A model generated the notes under the pieces. The model worked only from the letters and a program-made list of their open reading frames with translations. It was not told the origin of the DNA and made no database searches. Shown here in pieces: positions 28,282 through 36,251 of a stretch of 36,404 nucleotides of DNA. The translations under genes and the position numbers were made by a program. Each line of letters opens with the position of its first letter. Position 1 is the stretch's first letter. Source of the DNA: Runella sp. (GTDB taxonomy: Bacteria > Bacteroidota > Bacteroidia > Cytophagales > Spirosomataceae); contig JAIXPV010000586.1 of the NCBI GenBank assembly GCA_027486105.1, forward strand, positions 1 to 36,404, in the 5' to 3' direction.

Positions 28282-28448
28282 GGAACAGGGCTTGCCTCTG
28301 CCCGAAAAGGGTATTAGGATTACCTCTGAAGAGTGGTTTGGGATGCTCAAATTCCAACCGTCAGTTTCAAAGAAGCCTTTAAGGTTTTACATTCAAAACA
28401 GTGCTTTCGGATTCTCAAATCCGAACCAATAAACAGACAAGACGCAGG

Positions 28449-29009
28449 ATGAAAAATTCATTGAAAGATACACTTCCGCAGTATTGCCCGCCTGAATCGG
28501 TCTGGGAAAATATTGAGCAGGCTCTCAATGAAGCGCCTTTGCAGGAAGCCCTGAGCAAGCTACCCACCTACGAGCCGCCCGTTCAGGCTTGGGTGGAGAT
28601 TGCCGCACAACTGCCAAACTCACCAAGAACGTGGTGGCGATATGCGGCCGCCGCCGCCGTGGTGTTGGCGGTAGGAATTGGTGGGTATGTGGCCATGCAA
28701 CCAAACGCCGAAAAGGCAGCTATTTCGTATTCACAGGAAAAAATCAATCCCAAAACAAGGGTCGCCCCAGACGAAACCATTGACCAACAATACGCTCAAT
28801 TACAGGCACTTTGCAAAGACAAAGTAACGATTTGTGAAAAGCCTGAGTTTAAACATCTCAAACAAGAACTCGACAATCTTACGGCGGCAAGCAACCAACT
28901 CAAAGACGCGCTCGGCTCGTACAATACTGATGCAACTTTGTCGGCTCAACTTTCTGAAATTGAGCAAGAACGCGCCGATATTCTTCGAAAACTTAATGAA
29001 AGAATATAA
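28449..29009 (+). CDS. Putative anti-sigma factor (single-TM)
   Basis: Immediately downstream of the ECF gene; one TM segment WWRYAAAAAVVLAVGIGGYVAM; C-terminal coiled coil. Confidence 0.7.
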   Translation: MKNSLKDTLPQYCPPESVWENIEQALNEAPLQEALSKLPTYEPPVQAWVEIAAQLPNSPRTWWRYAAAAAVVLAVGIGGYVAMQPNAEKAAISYSQEKINPKTRVAPDETIDQQYAQLQALCKDKVTICEKPEFKHLKQELDNLTAASNQLKDALGSYNTDATLSAQLSEIEQERADILRKLNERI

Positions 29010-29028
29010 TCACTACAGCCAAATAGCC

Positions 29029-29841
29029 ATGAAAAAACGAATCATTTTCAATCTGTGGAGATTCCCGCCCCCTTTACAAAAGGATTGGCAGTCATCAGGC
29101 TATGCTCATAGCGCCCGAAGGATTCCGTTCATTTTTACATTATTCATTTTGCATTTTACAATTTGCGGTTTAAATGCTTCTGCGCAAACCTTGCAGGTAG
29201 TGACCAAAACGGTCGAGAAAACATTTGCGGCTGACCGATACCCCAAAGTTAGGGTGTGGGGCGAGCGCAGCGACATTGAAATAACGCCCTGGAACCACAA
29301 TGAAATCAAAGCCGTCGTTGAACTGACGGCCAAACATCCCGACCGGCACACGGCCGAAAAAGATCTCGAAACCCTGCATTACACCGCCGATAAATCGGGC
29401 AGAGCGGTGAGCCTGCGCAATTTTGTGGTATTGACCAAAAACGGAGCCAAGCCCCAATCCAACCTCAAAGCACGCTTTACACTGTTTGTGCCAGCAAATT
29501 GTGCGGTAGAAATTCAGAACAGTTTCGGCAAAACAACCGTCAAAGGACTCCAAACGGTGACGCAACTGCAAACGGAGTTTTGCACGGTAGAACTAACCGA
29601 CCTGCGCGGAAACATCACCGCTCGCACGCAATTCGGCGCTTTGAAAGCCGACAACCTCAGCGGCACACTCAGCGTAGTGGCGGAGCGCACCGACCTGCTG
29701 CTCCAACAAATCAAGGGCGAATGCCGCGTACGGGCGCAACACGGAAGCCTTGACATTCAGACCGATAAGTCGCAGGTAAAACTAGACGTAGAAACCAAAA
29801 ACACTGAACTCCGCAACGGCACCACCGTGGCCAAGCATTAA
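29029..29841 (+). CDS. DUF4097-like exported (adhesin-like beta-helix) protein
   Basis: Signal-like hydrophobic stretch then repetitive strand pattern (VRVWGERSDIEITPW, NSFGKTTVKGLQTVTQLQTEFCTVELTDLRGNITARTQFGALKADNLSGTLSV) typical of DUF4097. Confidence 0.65.
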   Translation: MKKRIIFNLWRFPPPLQKDWQSSGYAHSARRIPFIFTLFILHFTICGLNASAQTLQVVTKTVEKTFAADRYPKVRVWGERSDIEITPWNHNEIKAVVELTAKHPDRHTAEKDLETLHYTADKSGRAVSLRNFVVLTKNGAKPQSNLKARFTLFVPANCAVEIQNSFGKTTVKGLQTVTQLQTEFCTVELTDLRGNITARTQFGALKADNLSGTLSVVAERTDLLLQQIKGECRVRAQHGSLDIQTDKSQVKLDVETKNTELRNGTTVAKH

Positions 29842-29859
29842 CTTAAACAGTCCGAAAGT

Positions 29860-31167
29860 ATGCAAAAGTTATTATTTTTTTATTTGATAATCACCAGTTC
29901 CTCTTTACTGATGGGGCAAATAGACAGCACTCACCTCAAACATACTCAACAAGCAGGAACACTTGAAAAACAGGAATTTGTTTCTGCGGCTGATTATATT
30001 TTCAAAACTCATGAAGAAAATACGTGGTTACTAAAAGCCAATTATACTGGTACACTTACCGGCCGCTCTGTCAAGGGTGATTTAGAATACACGCTGGAGA
30101 TGGGAGGAGAAGTAAAATTAAGCCCTTCCTTCTCCATCAATGCTTTGATGGGATATAATCACAAATCCGAAGAAGTTGTTCGAGGGTTTGTCTATGGGCA
30201 GATAGAGCCAAGGTGGTATTATAACATGGCCAAACGTATTTCTAAAGGCCAAAGTGCCAATAATTTTTCGGGAAGTTACTTTTCCGCTAAAATCATGAGA
30301 TTTACCAAGCGCCATCCTGAAGAAAGCCAAACCCAGATTATTCCCCAAGATCGCTTCCTGCTTTCTTATGGTAAGCAGTATCGAATGTTTAAACACGGAT
30401 TTTTCGATTTCAGCCTAAATGCTGGTTGGCAAAAAGACAGAAAGTACACTCCCCAATATGTTTATGACAATCTCAGACAAAGGTATCAACTCACGGGTTC
30501 ACAACTAACCCCCCAACATGGTTTTGTGGTAAGTTCTGAAATTAGGTTAGGACTGACTTTGAGCAAATTAAGTCCAAAAACGAATGTTACTACTTGCGAT
30601 ATTTTTAGATGTTTTGAAGAAGAGTATCGCATGTTTAAGATAGATATGACAAAGCTTTTTTATATAGCGCCAAACAATGCAACCATCTCTTTATCAACAG
30701 CCTATGAACAAAAAATCAAACAGTCAGCATGGTCACTTAATCAGGAATTTCGGATGGATTATGGCTATCATTACAATCATACTGTTTTTTCTGCCACTAG
30801 CTCTAGTACTGAAGAAAGTAATGGTTTTACCTTGCGCTATGTCATAGAACCTCGATACTATTACAGTCTCAAAAAAAGAATCTATCAGGGCAAGTCTGCC
30901 AACAACCTTTCTGGTACCTACGTAGCGCTACACCATGTCAACACCTTTTATTATACTTTTTTGAACTTGAGTGCGGCTGATGCTCATTTACGCGCCCGTT
31001 TTGTTTCCGCCCTAGGGGCCGTTTGGGGCGTACAGCACCGGCTTTTTTCAAAAGGATTTGTAGATGCAAAAATTGGCGTTGTGCGCAAACTCAACGAACG
31101 ATTTCACGATTTTATCATCCCAGGTGTTAACCCTATTTTAGATATTAAGGTCGGCTTCGCCCTCTAA
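29860..31167 (+). CDS. Exported outer-membrane-like protein, internally duplicated, paralog A
   Basis: Signal peptide; two copies of module [IEPRWYYNMAKRISKGQSANNFSGSYFS.. / IEPRYYYSLKKRIYQGKSANNLSGTYVA..] followed by [YGKQYRMFKHGFFDFSLNAGW / WGVQHRLFSKGFVDAKIGVVR]. Confidence 0.75.
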   Translation: MQKLLFFYLIITSSSLLMGQIDSTHLKHTQQAGTLEKQEFVSAADYIFKTHEENTWLLKANYTGTLTGRSVKGDLEYTLEMGGEVKLSPSFSINALMGYNHKSEEVVRGFVYGQIEPRWYYNMAKRISKGQSANNFSGSYFSAKIMRFTKRHPEESQTQIIPQDRFLLSYGKQYRMFKHGFFDFSLNAGWQKDRKYTPQYVYDNLRQRYQLTGSQLTPQHGFVVSSEIRLGLTLSKLSPKTNVTTCDIFRCFEEEYRMFKIDMTKLFYIAPNNATISLSTAYEQKIKQSAWSLNQEFRMDYGYHYNHTVFSATSSSTEESNGFTLRYVIEPRYYYSLKKRIYQGKSANNLSGTYVALHHVNTFYYTFLNLSAADAHLRARFVSALGAVWGVQHRLFSKGFVDAKIGVVRKLNERFHDFIIPGVNPILDIKVGFAL

Positions 31168-31179
31168 ACCTCCATAGCC

Positions 31180-32616
31180 ATGAAAAAATTATCCCTCTTC
31201 CTTTATTCTACTTTCTACCTCCTAAGCTACACCTTCGCCCAAACCGACTCCGTCCGCATTACCCACACGCAGGAGACTGGAACGCTCGAAAAACAGCGTT
31301 TTATAGACCAATATGATTATGTCTTTATGACCAAAGAGCCTACGAAGTGGATGGTGAAGGGGTATGGGAATGTAAATAATTTACTCGGTTCTGAAATTTT
31401 CCAAGGTGGGTATATAAAAAGGACGGTTGATTTTAGAGTGGGCGTAGAACGAAAGTTAAGTCCTTCCTTTTCTATTGCCATAGAAGCAGCTCGAAATCCT
31501 ATTTCTACGTTTAGAAAAAATGGCTTTTTTGATTATTCAGATTACTATTCAACCAGCCGCAAACGGTGGGTTACATCCGCCGAACTGAGGTGGTACTATG
31601 ACATGGCAAGCCGCATCAGACAAGGAAAAAACAGCAACAATTTTTCGGGGAATTATCTGTCGCTCAGATACGAAAGAGTCTGGCAAAATGAAAATTCTGT
31701 TGCTACGGGGTTTTCAGGCACACATGGCAAATGGAATACCGACTATTTCGGCAGTTATTACCATTCTCAACTCAGTCTGAATTATGGTATCCAACGACGT
31801 TTTTTCAGATACGGTCTTATTGATTTTTCGATTGGATTAAATCGAAACACTGACCAGCTAATCCACCGAAAATATACTTTTTTAAATGGGGACAATTCAA
31901 TCAAGCAACCTATAGATTGGAATAACATTCAAAGCAGTTCTACATCCACTCCGCAGCACAATTGGTCCATCACGACTAATTTTAAAGTAGGTTTAGCCTT
32001 GGCTGACTTTAAAAAAGCCTCAGAAGTCGCCCCCAGACAAGTCTTCCAAACACTTGAAAATGAAAATCAAATGTTGAAAATTAGTTGGCCCAGAATATTA
32101 CTCAGCACTTCTGCTCAGACATTTAATGGAAGTATTGGTTACGAACAAAAAATTGCCAAATCTGCGTTTTCAATCAACACTTATTTGAATTTCTCCTTCT
32201 ATAACTCTTTTATAAAAAACACCACAATATACGATCCTGCGACAAAAACAAACTTTACAAGTAATAGTCAAAGCTCAAGCATTGGCGGCTTTTTACATCT
32301 TCAGCCACGTTGGTATTTTTTGATGAATCGTCAGGTGGCTCTGGGAAAAACTGGTACTAATTTATCAGGAGTTTATGCGGGCTTGAACAATGTTGGTTTT
32401 GGTTCATACGGGTTTTCAAAAAACGACCTATACAAAAACACGTTTAGGTTCTCTCCCATTTTTGTAAATACAGGCTTGTTAATGGGCTATCAACGGAAAT
32501 TATTTCAAAAGGGCTTCATTGACATAAACCTCTCAAAAGGGCTAATTAACCGTCATCCTTATTTACTTGGTCCAAGCAACTTCATTTTTGACTTCAAACT
32601 CGGCTTTGCCCTCTAA
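31180..32616 (+). CDS. Exported outer-membrane-like protein, internally duplicated, paralog B
   Basis: Same N-terminal signature (HTQETGTLEKQRF vs HTQQAGTLEKQEF) and same two-module layout (AELRWYYDMASRIRQGKNSNNFSGNYLSL; LQPRWYFLMNRQVALGKTGTNLSGVYAGL). Confidence 0.75.
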   Translation: MKKLSLFLYSTFYLLSYTFAQTDSVRITHTQETGTLEKQRFIDQYDYVFMTKEPTKWMVKGYGNVNNLLGSEIFQGGYIKRTVDFRVGVERKLSPSFSIAIEAARNPISTFRKNGFFDYSDYYSTSRKRWVTSAELRWYYDMASRIRQGKNSNNFSGNYLSLRYERVWQNENSVATGFSGTHGKWNTDYFGSYYHSQLSLNYGIQRRFFRYGLIDFSIGLNRNTDQLIHRKYTFLNGDNSIKQPIDWNNIQSSSTSTPQHNWSITTNFKVGLALADFKKASEVAPRQVFQTLENENQMLKISWPRILLSTSAQTFNGSIGYEQKIAKSAFSINTYLNFSFYNSFIKNTTIYDPATKTNFTSNSQSSSIGGFLHLQPRWYFLMNRQVALGKTGTNLSGVYAGLNNVGFGSYGFSKNDLYKNTFRFSPIFVNTGLLMGYQRKLFQKGFIDINLSKGLINRHPYLLGPSNFIFDFKLGFAL

Positions 32617-32732
32617 ACCTCCACAGCCATGAAAACCACCCCTTTAGAGAAGGTCTTCTTTAAAATGTCACTTTGATTATTTATCACTGAACCACGCCCA
32701 AAAGCATCCCTGCATTTTTTGGCGTTTTTATG

Positions 32733-32740
32733 TACTTTTG
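32733..32740 (+). promoter_or_regulatory. Candidate Bacteroidota -7 box TAnnTTTG
   Basis: TACTTTTG, last base 17 nt before the ATG of the nucleotidyltransferase gene; no clear -33 TTTG at ideal spacing. Confidence 0.35.
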
Positions 32741-32756
32741 TCAAAAAGACATTGGT

Positions 32757-33095
32757 ATGAGTCACCGCGCTATTCCTTCCGAACTCAAATCGTTGCTGGC
32801 AGATCTTAAAAAAGGGCTATTGGATTTATATGGTGAACGTTTACATCAGGTGATTCTCTTTGGCTCCTATGCCCGTGGGGAACAGCGTGAGGAGTCGGAT
32901 GTAGATGTACTGGTAGTTCTGAATGATGAAAAAATCCATCCTCTTACCGAAATAAGCAACATGTCGTTGATGAACAGTGATTTAGGATTAAAATATGATA
33001 AATGGATTTCAACCATCCCAGTAGTCAAAACTCGGTTTTCTTCATTGAAACTACCGTTATATGAGAATGTAAGAGAAGACGGTATAGAATTATGA
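32757..33095 (+). CDS. Minimal nucleotidyltransferase (MNT) domain protein, HEPN partner
   Basis: VILFGSYARGEQREESDVDVLVVL = GSxARGxxxxxSDxDxxV signature; ATGA overlap with the next gene. Confidence 0.9.
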   Translation: MSHRAIPSELKSLLADLKKGLLDLYGERLHQVILFGSYARGEQREESDVDVLVVLNDEKIHPLTEISNMSLMNSDLGLKYDKWISTIPVVKTRFSSLKLPLYENVREDGIEL

Positions 33096-33472
33096 ATTCT
33101 CTGATCATTTTTCAAAAAGCGGAAGACTGTTTGCAGGATGCAACTGATTTTTTGGAGCAAGGGCGTTATGAAGCTAGCGTAAATCGCGCGTATTACGCTA
33201 TTTTTCATTGTATTCAGGTTTTACTTTGGATAGAAAACATTCATACTAAATCTCACGAAGGAGCTCATAATCAATTCCGATTGAAATACATTAAAACGGG
33301 GATTTTTCCATTGGATTCTAATATTTGGCTACAAAAATCTTATGAAAAGAGACGATTTAGCGACTATGATTATGACGACATTATCTCTGAAGAAGCCAAT
33401 GAATCCGTAGAAAATGCCAAAAACTTTTTTAATATAACTTACCAATTCCTGAGTCAAAACTCCCACCTCTAA
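33092..33472 (+). CDS. UPF0332-type HEPN domain protein
   Basis: AEDCLQDATDFLEQGRYEASVNRAYYAIFHCIQVLL...SHEGAHNQFRLKYIKTGIF...EKRRFSDYDYDDIISEEANESVENAKNF matches the UPF0332/PF05168 layout. Confidence 0.9.
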   Translation: MNSLIIFQKAEDCLQDATDFLEQGRYEASVNRAYYAIFHCIQVLLWIENIHTKSHEGAHNQFRLKYIKTGIFPLDSNIWLQKSYEKRRFSDYDYDDIISEEANESVENAKNFFNITYQFLSQNSHL

Positions 33473-34408
33473 ATGAATTATATAAAAGCATTTGCCCCAG
33501 CCACCGTTGCCAACGTAGCCTGTGGGTTTGATATTTTTGGATTTGCACTCGACGAACCCGGCGACATTGTAGAACTACGCAAACGCGATGAGCCCGGCAT
33601 CATTATCAAAGACATCATCGGCGACGAAGGCCGCCTCCCGCGCGAACCTGAGCGCAACGCCGTGTCGGTAGTGATGCTTAAATTCCTAGAACACATCGGT
33701 TCTACCCAAGGGGTAGAAGTAACACTTCACAAAAACATGCCTTTGGGCAGCGGGATGGGTTCTAGCTCAGCCAGCTCGGTAGTGGGTATTTTTGCCATCA
33801 ATGAGCTGTTGGGCCGTCCGTTGACGCAACGGGAATTGTTGCCGTTTGCCATGGAAGGCGAGCGAATCGCCTGCGGTGCCGCCCACGCCGACAACGTGGG
33901 GCCATCGCTCTTGGGTGGGTTTGTGGTTATTCGCAGCTATTCGCCGTTGGATGTCTTCAAGGTCAAAGTTCCTGACGAACTGTATTGCACGCTGGTCCAT
34001 CCCGACGTAGAAGTAAATACCAAAGATGCCCGTTATATTTTACGCAACGAAGTGTCGCTCAAAAACACTATTTCTCAAATGGGCAACGTAGCAGGGCTGA
34101 TTGCGGGGCTGATGCAAGAAGATTACGACTTGGTCAGCCGTTCGATGGTGGATGTTATCATTGAGCCAGTACGCTCCATTCTTATCCCTGAATTTGACCA
34201 CGTAAAACAAGCCGCCCTCGACAGCGGGGCGTTGGGGTGCAGTATCTCTGGTGCGGGGCCGTCTATGTTTGCCCTCAGCCGTGGCCGCGACACCGCCGAG
34301 CGCGTTGCCAAAACCATGAGCGAAGCCTTCGGCAGCGTGGGCATTACCACCAAAAGTTACGTATCTCAAATCAACCAACAAGGCCCCAAAGTACTGGAAA
34401 CAGCATAG
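33473..34408 (+). CDS. thrB: Homoserine kinase
   Basis: GHMP kinase motif MPLGSGMGSSSASSVVG; KAFAPATVANVACGFDIFGFAL; GALGCSISGAGPSMFAL. Confidence 0.96.
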   Translation: MNYIKAFAPATVANVACGFDIFGFALDEPGDIVELRKRDEPGIIIKDIIGDEGRLPREPERNAVSVVMLKFLEHIGSTQGVEVTLHKNMPLGSGMGSSSASSVVGIFAINELLGRPLTQRELLPFAMEGERIACGAAHADNVGPSLLGGFVVIRSYSPLDVFKVKVPDELYCTLVHPDVEVNTKDARYILRNEVSLKNTISQMGNVAGLIAGLMQEDYDLVSRSMVDVIIEPVRSILIPEFDHVKQAALDSGALGCSISGAGPSMFALSRGRDTAERVAKTMSEAFGSVGITTKSYVSQINQQGPKVLETA

Positions 34409-34532
34409 ACCCACCACATTGGGCCAGACATCGCGTCTGACCGAAAGCGCGTAAAACAATAATTGGTCGAAACGTACAAACAGGGCAGAAGCAAGGCCTG
34501 CCCCTACATATTTTTAATTATAAAATTATATC

Positions 34533-36017
34533 ATGCTTTCTTCAAAACTCAAAACCGCCATATTTCTGCTATTCGCCACCTCATCGGTTTCTGCGCAATC
34601 GCTCAAAAAACTGCCCGAAACCAAATATTCACGGGCCGAAGTAGAAATGAACATGCGCTTTTTGGCCTCCGACGAGTTGCAGGGGCGGCGCACGGGTGAG
34701 CAGGGCAACTTAGTTGCGGCTCGGTACCTCGCGGAGCAGTTTCGGTTTATGGGCATCAAGCCAGCTCCCGGACAAACCACTTATCTGCAACCCGTTCCGT
34801 TTGTGATTCAAAAGAGTGCCAAAGAAGGACTTTTGATTGCCAACAATGATACCTTACACTCGGGTAAAGAATTTGTCATTTTGGGAGGAGGTCCCGCCAA
34901 CTTCAGCGCCGATGTGGTTTTTGTGGGCTATGGACAAGCCGCCGATTATACAAAAGATGTGAAAGGCAAAATCGTGGTAGCGCAGGTAGGCACGCCCGAA
35001 TCAAAAACACCGCAGGAAATCTTTGCCGCCGCCAACGATAAGCGCAAACTTGCCACCGAAAAAGGAGCCGCCTTGCTCATTGAACTGTTTACCGCCCAAA
35101 TCCCCTGGAACTTAGCTTCCCGGTATTTCGGAAATGAAAAACTGAGTTTGGACAATGGAACAAGCACGGGCGTAACGCACCTTTGGGTCAATGGCCAGCA
35201 AAAAAAATATACAGATTTATTTAAAAGTGGTGCCTCATCGGCCAAGTTTTACACCACCGGCCGTGACCAACAAAATATCCTTTCGTATAATGTGGTGGGG
35301 GTAATTGAAGGAACCGACCCCATGCTCAAAAACGAATACATTGTGGTATCGGCCCACTTTGACCACGTAGGCATGGGCAAAAAAGGTGGCAATACCTACA
35401 CCCCAGCCGACAGTATTTTCAACGGTGCCCGCGACAATGCTTTCGGGACGGTGGCCATGCTGACCGCCGCTAAGACCTTATCCCTCCAACCCGCTAAACG
35501 TTCTATTTTGCTGATTGGCTACACGGCTGAGGAAGTGGGATTGTTGGGGAGCAAATATTATGCAGAGCACCCGTTGGTACCGCTGAATCAGTGCGTTTTT
35601 AACCTCAACAGCGACGGAGCCGGCTACAGCGACAAAACGCTCGTATCGGTCATTGGTCTCGACCGCACCAACTGCAAAGCAGAAATCGAAGCAGGTTGCA
35701 AAGCCTTTGGATTAGGCGTTTTTGGCGACCCTGCCCCCGAGCAGGGCCTTTTCGACCGCTCAGACAACGTAAACTTAGCGGCCAAAGGCATTCCCGCCCC
35801 GGATTTCGCACCAGGATTCAAAAGCTTTGACGGTGAGATTGCCAAGTATTACCACCAAGCCACCGACAATCCCGACTCGGTAGATTTTGATTATCTCTTA
35901 AAATTCTGCCAATCGTTTGCTTATTCGGCCCGGCTCATTGCCAACAAGCCCGTTCGTCCTTACTGGATTGCTGGCGATAAGTATGAGCCCGCCGCCAAGG
36001 CGCTTTATGGGAAATAA
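34533..36017 (+). CDS. M28 family metallopeptidase with PA-like insert, exported
   Basis: Signal peptide; VVSAHFDHVGM, GARDNAFGTVAMLTAAKTL, YTAEEVGLLGSKYYAEHP, FNLNSDGAGY zinc-ligand motifs. Confidence 0.95.
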   Translation: MLSSKLKTAIFLLFATSSVSAQSLKKLPETKYSRAEVEMNMRFLASDELQGRRTGEQGNLVAARYLAEQFRFMGIKPAPGQTTYLQPVPFVIQKSAKEGLLIANNDTLHSGKEFVILGGGPANFSADVVFVGYGQAADYTKDVKGKIVVAQVGTPESKTPQEIFAAANDKRKLATEKGAALLIELFTAQIPWNLASRYFGNEKLSLDNGTSTGVTHLWVNGQQKKYTDLFKSGASSAKFYTTGRDQQNILSYNVVGVIEGTDPMLKNEYIVVSAHFDHVGMGKKGGNTYTPADSIFNGARDNAFGTVAMLTAAKTLSLQPAKRSILLIGYTAEEVGLLGSKYYAEHPLVPLNQCVFNLNSDGAGYSDKTLVSVIGLDRTNCKAEIEAGCKAFGLGVFGDPAPEQGLFDRSDNVNLAAKGIPAPDFAPGFKSFDGEIAKYYHQATDNPDSVDFDYLLKFCQSFAYSARLIANKPVRPYWIAGDKYEPAAKALYGK

Positions 36018-36032
36018 GTGATTGTTTTTTGC

Positions 36033-36040
36033 TAATTTTG
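36033..36040 (+). promoter_or_regulatory. Candidate Bacteroidota -7 box TAnnTTTG
   Basis: TAATTTTG ending 17 nt before the antitoxin-like ATG. Confidence 0.35.
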
Positions 36041-36056
36041 TTAAAATAACAAAAAG

Positions 36057-36251
36057 ATGGTAGAGGCTCAAACCAGAAAAAAAGTACACGAATTGATTGA
36101 CAGTGTAGAAGATGAATCTATTTTGGAAATAGTTGTGGCATTATTAAAAAGAGAAATAGAACGCGAATACACTGCCAATGATTACCGTAAAGCCGCTGTC
36201 ATGAATGGCAGCCGGGTCGTTGCTAAATCATTCAAAAATTATGAAGGGTAA
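36057..36251 (+). CDS. Small antitoxin-like protein (partner of PemK/MazF-like gene)
   Basis: 64 aa, charged (MVEAQTRKKVHELIDSVEDESILEIVVALLKREIEREY...); overlaps the downstream toxin-like gene by 11 nt. Confidence 0.65.
   Translation: MVEAQTRKKVHELIDSVEDESILEIVVALLKREIEREYTANDYRKAAVMNGSRVVAKSFKNYEG

Noticed and set aside
28834-29028. N-terminal extension of ORF 28834-29841
   Set aside because: Overlaps the anti-sigma C-terminus in another frame; the likely start is ATG at 29029.
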